Positions 61,282 through 64,000 of a stretch of 64,000 nucleotides of DNA are shown here, piece by piece. Position 1 is the stretch's first letter; the number at the start of each line of letters is the position of its first letter. Origin of the DNA: Halonotius roseus (GTDB lineage Archaea > Halobacteriota > Halobacteria > Halobacteriales > Haloferacaceae); NCBI RefSeq assembly GCF_006861655.1, contig NZ_SESI01000002.1:408775-472774 (forward strand), given 5' to 3'. The notes below the pieces were generated by a model, which was not told the origin of the DNA, made no database searches, and was given only the letters and a program-made list of their open reading frames with translations. The translations under genes were made by a program, and so were the position numbers.

Positions 61282-61297
61282 TTTAGGGAAACCTAAA
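61282..61297. promoter_or_regulatory. Iron-box-like palindrome TTTAGGGAAACCTAAA
   Basis: A 16-bp inverted repeat (TTTAGG, GAAA, CCTAAA) similar to the one at 59088. It directly precedes a TATA box (attataaa, 61298-61304), so it overlaps the site where the basal factors bind. The predicted start is near 61328, giving a leaderless mRNA for the glycosyltransferase gene at 61330. Confidence 0.7.
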
Positions 61298-61329
61298 ATT
61301 ATAAACCGGAGCGGCCGAAACGGCGGGTA

Positions 61330-62127
61330 ATGAGTCACGGATTGCAGCACGAGGGAGAGGCCGAGCCACGAACGAACGGAGCCGAAACCGCCGACAGCGA
61401 TGTCGATGCCGACGCCGATGTCGACGACGACGCGACCGCCGAGCCCGGCGAGTTCACGTTCGACGACCTGAGCGTCGTGATGGGCACCTACAACGAGGAG
61501 GCCGCTATCGGCACCGTCCTCGACGATATCGAGCGCATTACCGACGGCAAAGCCGAGGTCGTCTGCGTCGACGGCTCCTCGGATCGCACGCCGGAAATCG
61601 CCCGCGAGCACGGGGCTCGCGTCATCGAACAGGAGCCACAAGGCTACGGCGTCGCCGTCAGCGCGGCAATCCACGCCGCCGACCGGCCGGTCGTCGTCAC
61701 GACCGATTGCGACGACACCTACCCGATGGAGCAGCTGCCCGAATTCCTCGCGGAGATCAACGACGGCGCGGACGTTGTCAGCGGCGACCGACTCTACTAC
61801 GGCGCGGAAGCAATGCCCGGCTTTAATCGGTTTGGCAATCAGGTCTTTGCGGCGATTGCGAGCGTGCTGATGGGCGAGCGCGTCCACGACACGACGACCG
61901 GAATGCGCGCCTATCGAAAGGAGGTCATCGAGTCAATCGAGTGGACCGAAAACACCGGCCTCTCGGCGGAGCTCCTCATCCGGCCGCTCATGCGAGGCTA
62001 TGAGATCCGCGAGGAGCCGATCAGCTACGCCGAGCGCGCCGGCGAAACGAAGCTCGATCCGATTCAGGGCGGCGCGGAGATAGCGAAATCGATCGTCAAA
62101 GTCTGTCTCGAAGAACGGTTCCGGTAG
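61330..62127 (+). CDS. Family 2 glycosyltransferase (dolichol-phosphate-sugar synthase type)
   Basis: A 265-residue GT2 enzyme with a 45-residue acidic N-terminus. The nucleotide-sugar fold starts LSVVMGTYNEEAAIGTVLDDI, then VCVDGSSDRTPEIA, then TTDCDDTYPMEQL with the DxD-like metal site. RAYRKEVIESIEWTENTGLSAELLI is typical of dolichol-phosphate mannose synthases. It likely adds sugars to lipid carriers for protein glycosylation. Its iron-box promoter is unexpected for such an enzyme. Confidence 0.88.
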   Translation: MSHGLQHEGEAEPRTNGAETADSDVDADADVDDDATAEPGEFTFDDLSVVMGTYNEEAAIGTVLDDIERITDGKAEVVCVDGSSDRTPEIAREHGARVIEQEPQGYGVAVSAAIHAADRPVVVTTDCDDTYPMEQLPEFLAEINDGADVVSGDRLYYGAEAMPGFNRFGNQVFAAIASVLMGERVHDTTTGMRAYRKEVIESIEWTENTGLSAELLIRPLMRGYEIREEPISYAERAGETKLDPIQGGAEIAKSIVKVCLEERFR

Positions 62128-62192
62128 GACGGCGGTTGCGGTTCAGACATCGACTGCTACTCTTTTCGTTGGTGCAAGACGTGGGTGCGCAC

Positions 62193-62630
62193 TCAGTTAT
62201 CTGTCAGCGTCGCACGAACTTCGGTCAGAAACGTCGGAAACCAGTGAAGATCTGATTGCAGGTGTCGATAGACTCGTTCGGTATCGATATCGTGTCCGTA
62301 GGTATGTGCGAGGACGTTCCGAAAGCGAGCTGCTTCCTGCATCGCCGCTGTTGTCTCCTGTGAAAGGATGTCGACCTGTCCGAGTTTGGCAAACGTTTCA
62401 GCGTTGGCCTCAGGGACGGAACCGGACACTGATTTGAGCAGTAACTCGGCGATATCGATACACGCCTCTAAGGCGGTCTGAAACTCCCGCTCGACAATCG
62501 CCTGCTGTTCTCGGTCGGCGAGATACGCCGACAAACTAAGCGATTGCTTCCGTGACAGAACCGTCACCGCTTCCTCGATGTACTCGACTTTCTCAACGAT
62601 CCTCGATTCGGTTTCGTCGTCGAGAGCCAT
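62193..62630 (-). CDS. hepT: HepT-like HEPN ribonuclease toxin
   Basis: A 145-residue all-helical HEPN protein. The RNase motif R-x4-H is in RNVLAH with the following YGHD. It forms a toxin-antitoxin pair with the nucleotidyltransferase encoded just upstream. The ATG overlaps the stop of that gene (ATGA). HepT toxins cut RNA and are silenced by AMPylation from MntA. Confidence 0.88.
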   Translation of the reverse strand: MALDDETESRIVEKVEYIEEAVTVLSRKQSLSLSAYLADREQQAIVEREFQTALEACIDIAELLLKSVSGSVPEANAETFAKLGQVDILSQETTAAMQEAARFRNVLAHTYGHDIDTERVYRHLQSDLHWFPTFLTEVRATLTDN

Positions 62631-63055
62631 CAGACGAGTTCATTCAATCGACCGAGTGCGTCGTCGAACCGTTCACGACGCTCCGTGCTGGTTGAGTGAT
62701 CGCGTTTCCGTTCGAACCGCGCTCTAAGCTCTTCAACCCGTTCGGAATCCCCGACAAGAACCATCCCGCTATCCAGCGCCGAGTAGCCGACTGCTGGCCG
62801 CACGGTCTGCAGGTTGATAACGTCGACATCGTCAGTGCCGAGCGCGCGGCTGAGATCGACACCGAGCTCCAACCGCGCTTTGAACTGATCTTCGACTGAC
62901 GGCAGAAACTCGACAGCAACATCGATATCGCTGTGGCGTCCGGCTGCGCCGGTGGCCTGGGAGCCGAACAACACGCCAAGCCGTATCGGATGCTCAGCAA
63001 GCACCGCTTGGAGGCGGTCGCGTGTCCGCCCATCGAGTGTGCCACCAGATCCCAT
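62630..63055 (-). CDS. mntA: MntA-like nucleotidyltransferase antitoxin
   Basis: A 141-residue minimal nucleotidyltransferase. The GS-x10-DxD motif is exact (GSQATGAAGRHSDID). It is the partner of HepT and probably AMPylates it. The frame can start at 63076, but a TATA-like tatttata (minus strand, near 63080-63087) predicts transcription at about 63055, exactly where a second ATG (MGSGGTLDG) sits. I therefore choose 63055 and a leaderless mRNA. Confidence 0.87.
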   Translation of the reverse strand: MGSGGTLDGRTRDRLQAVLAEHPIRLGVLFGSQATGAAGRHSDIDVAVEFLPSVEDQFKARLELGVDLSRALGTDDVDVINLQTVRPAVGYSALDSGMVLVGDSERVEELRARFERKRDHSTSTERRERFDDALGRLNELV

Positions 63056-63180
63056 ATGTGATAGATAGCCCTGCATGCTGTATAAATACTCGGTGGCACC
63101 ACCGCAGCTGAGTCGATCAGCCGGTCAGATCGCTGTACTTGTGTTCGCAGTCGTGTAGTGAGAGTCGATCCGCGTGGCAG

Positions 63181-64000
63181 TCATCCCTCGGCAGTGTCGA
63201 TCTCCGTCTCAAAATCGACCCACTCGGGATGCGCCGTCGGATCGTCGGGTAGATAGGCGTCCTCCGGATCGCAATCCGTCGTGAGCCGACAGACGCGTCG
63301 CTCCGGCGGCGCGAACGCCTGTAGGCCCGCTGGCGTCGACTGCACGGCCGTCCACTGCTGGTAGGTGTAGGTGTTGCCGCCGCTGTCGACCAAGGTGATC
63401 CGCAGGCCGACATCCTCGGTCGCGTCGATTGGCACCGACGTGTTGCCAGCGGCGACCGGCTCGCCGTCAATCGAATCGAGGCGAGCGGTGCCGTTGGTCA
63501 GCGTCCAGTTCGCCGTGATCGTCTCGCCGGGGGCCGTGAGGCCGCGGGTCACTCGCTCGCCGTCGGCTCTGACGGCGACGGTCGCACGGCTCACCCGGTC
63601 GGCGACGCCAACCTGCGTCCCGACGGTCAGCGATTCGCCGGTCGGCGTCGAGAGCGACTCCAGTTTCGGCGACACGTCCTGATCGGGCTCGGGCGTCCAT
63701 ACGCCGCGGTAGGCGAACCGATAGACCGAGCGGTTCGGGTAGGCTCCCAGCACCTCGAAGTTACCCGCCGGGTCGCGGTCGCGGGCGTAGACCACCTCGC
63801 CGTCGAAGCCGGGATCGTTCCGCAGCGACTGGAAGGGGTGGTTCTGCCATGGGCCGTAGGGATCGGGAATGAAGACGAGGGCGTTGTCGAAGTCGGCCGA
63901 CTCAATCGGCTCATAGAGGGTTTCGTATTTGTCGGTGTAGGCGGTGTTGCGCTCCAGCGGTTCGGCGGCCGTCCCTGCTGTCACGCCCCCGACCGCGAGC
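63181..64000 (-). CDS. C-terminal part of a membrane or secreted protein, partial
   Basis: The frame is open to the window end, so only the last 270 or so residues are seen. Reading in from the edge there is a Gly/Ala/Val run (LAVGG VTAGTAAEP), possibly the end of a membrane segment. Then come LVFIPDPYGPWQNHPF and a beta-rich region (NWTLTNGTARLDS, NTYTYQQWTAVQ) with several possible N-glycosylation sites. It resembles the soluble tail of haloarchaeal ArnT/PMT-type glycosyltransferase or related membrane proteins. I cannot assign a function. Confidence 0.6.
   Translation of the reverse strand, partial: LAVGGVTAGTAAEPLERNTAYTDKYETLYEPIESADFDNALVFIPDPYGPWQNHPFQSLRNDPGFDGEVVYARDRDPAGNFEVLGAYPNRSVYRFAYRGVWTPEPDQDVSPKLESLSTPTGESLTVGTQVGVADRVSRATVAVRADGERVTRGLTAPGETITANWTLTNGTARLDSIDGEPVAAGNTSVPIDATEDVGLRITLVDSGGNTYTYQQWTAVQSTPAGLQAFAPPERRVCRLTTDCDPEDAYLPDDPTAHPEWVDFETEIDTAEG

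Overview
The window is chromosomal DNA from a halophilic archaeon (class Halobacteria). It is GC-rich, its proteins are strongly acidic, transcripts look mostly leaderless (TATA boxes about 27 bp before start codons), and it carries archaellin genes, a CetZ tubulin, coenzyme F420 genes, HalX response-regulator output, an Orc1/Cdc6 protein and many small haloarchaea-type proteins. I cannot name the genus from the sequence.

Layout. 1-2.3 kb: a 24-bp tandem repeat, then an ammonium transporter fused to a PII regulator. 2.4-6.5 kb: tetrapyrrole operon hemL-hemC-cobA-hemD. 6.7-10.1 kb: a RecJ-like DHH nuclease, a HalX response regulator, a KaiC-like ATPase and a winged-helix regulator. 10.4-24.3 kb: the motility island, with four tandem archaellins, a lipoprotein, an acidic protein, cheY-cheC-cheD and arlCE-F-G-H-I-J. 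24.3-32.2 kb: hisA, hisB, small regulators, upp and thrC. 32.3-33.8 kb: two more archaellins. 33.9-39.9 kb: serA, a GIY-YIG protein, a histone-fold protein, rpiA, orc1/cdc6, purU and a JAMM protein. 40-46.5 kb: a sodium/solute symporter, a PhoU-like regulator, an agmatinase-family enzyme, purC, and PRC-barrel and TraB proteins. 46.7-51.2 kb: cofH, cofG, cofC and cetZ. 51.5-55 kb: an epimerase, tmk, a TrkA-like protein and an Lrp ligand-binding domain. 55-64 kb: a micro-archaellin beside tRNA-Leu, a ferredoxin, a TrpD-like protein, an ABC permease, an iron-box-controlled GMC oxidoreductase pair, a glycosyltransferase, a HepT/MntA toxin-antitoxin pair and the end of a secreted or membrane protein.

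How the genes work together. CheY, CheC and CheD feed the archaellum motor. ArlH, ArlI and ArlJ assemble it, ArlF and ArlG anchor it, and at least six archaellins supply the filament.

Most interesting signals. (1) A 42-codon gene at 55340-55468 has the archaellin promoter, the archaellin 5' hairpin leader and the archaellin N-terminal hydrophobic helix, but has lost the signal-peptidase site and the whole globular domain. It lies on the 3' side of a tRNA-Leu gene, among partial copies of that tRNA end. (2) All six archaellins and the micro-gene share a promoter and 5'-UTR layout in which transcription should begin at a small hairpin, although most haloarchaeal mRNAs are leaderless. (3) Four copies of an intergenic element (GGACTGAAAG ... 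CTTTC) carry 12-bp stems that differ in sequence between families but stay perfectly paired, which points to a selected RNA or DNA fold. (4) Two inverted repeats resembling a DtxR/IdeR-type iron box lie at 59088 and 61282.
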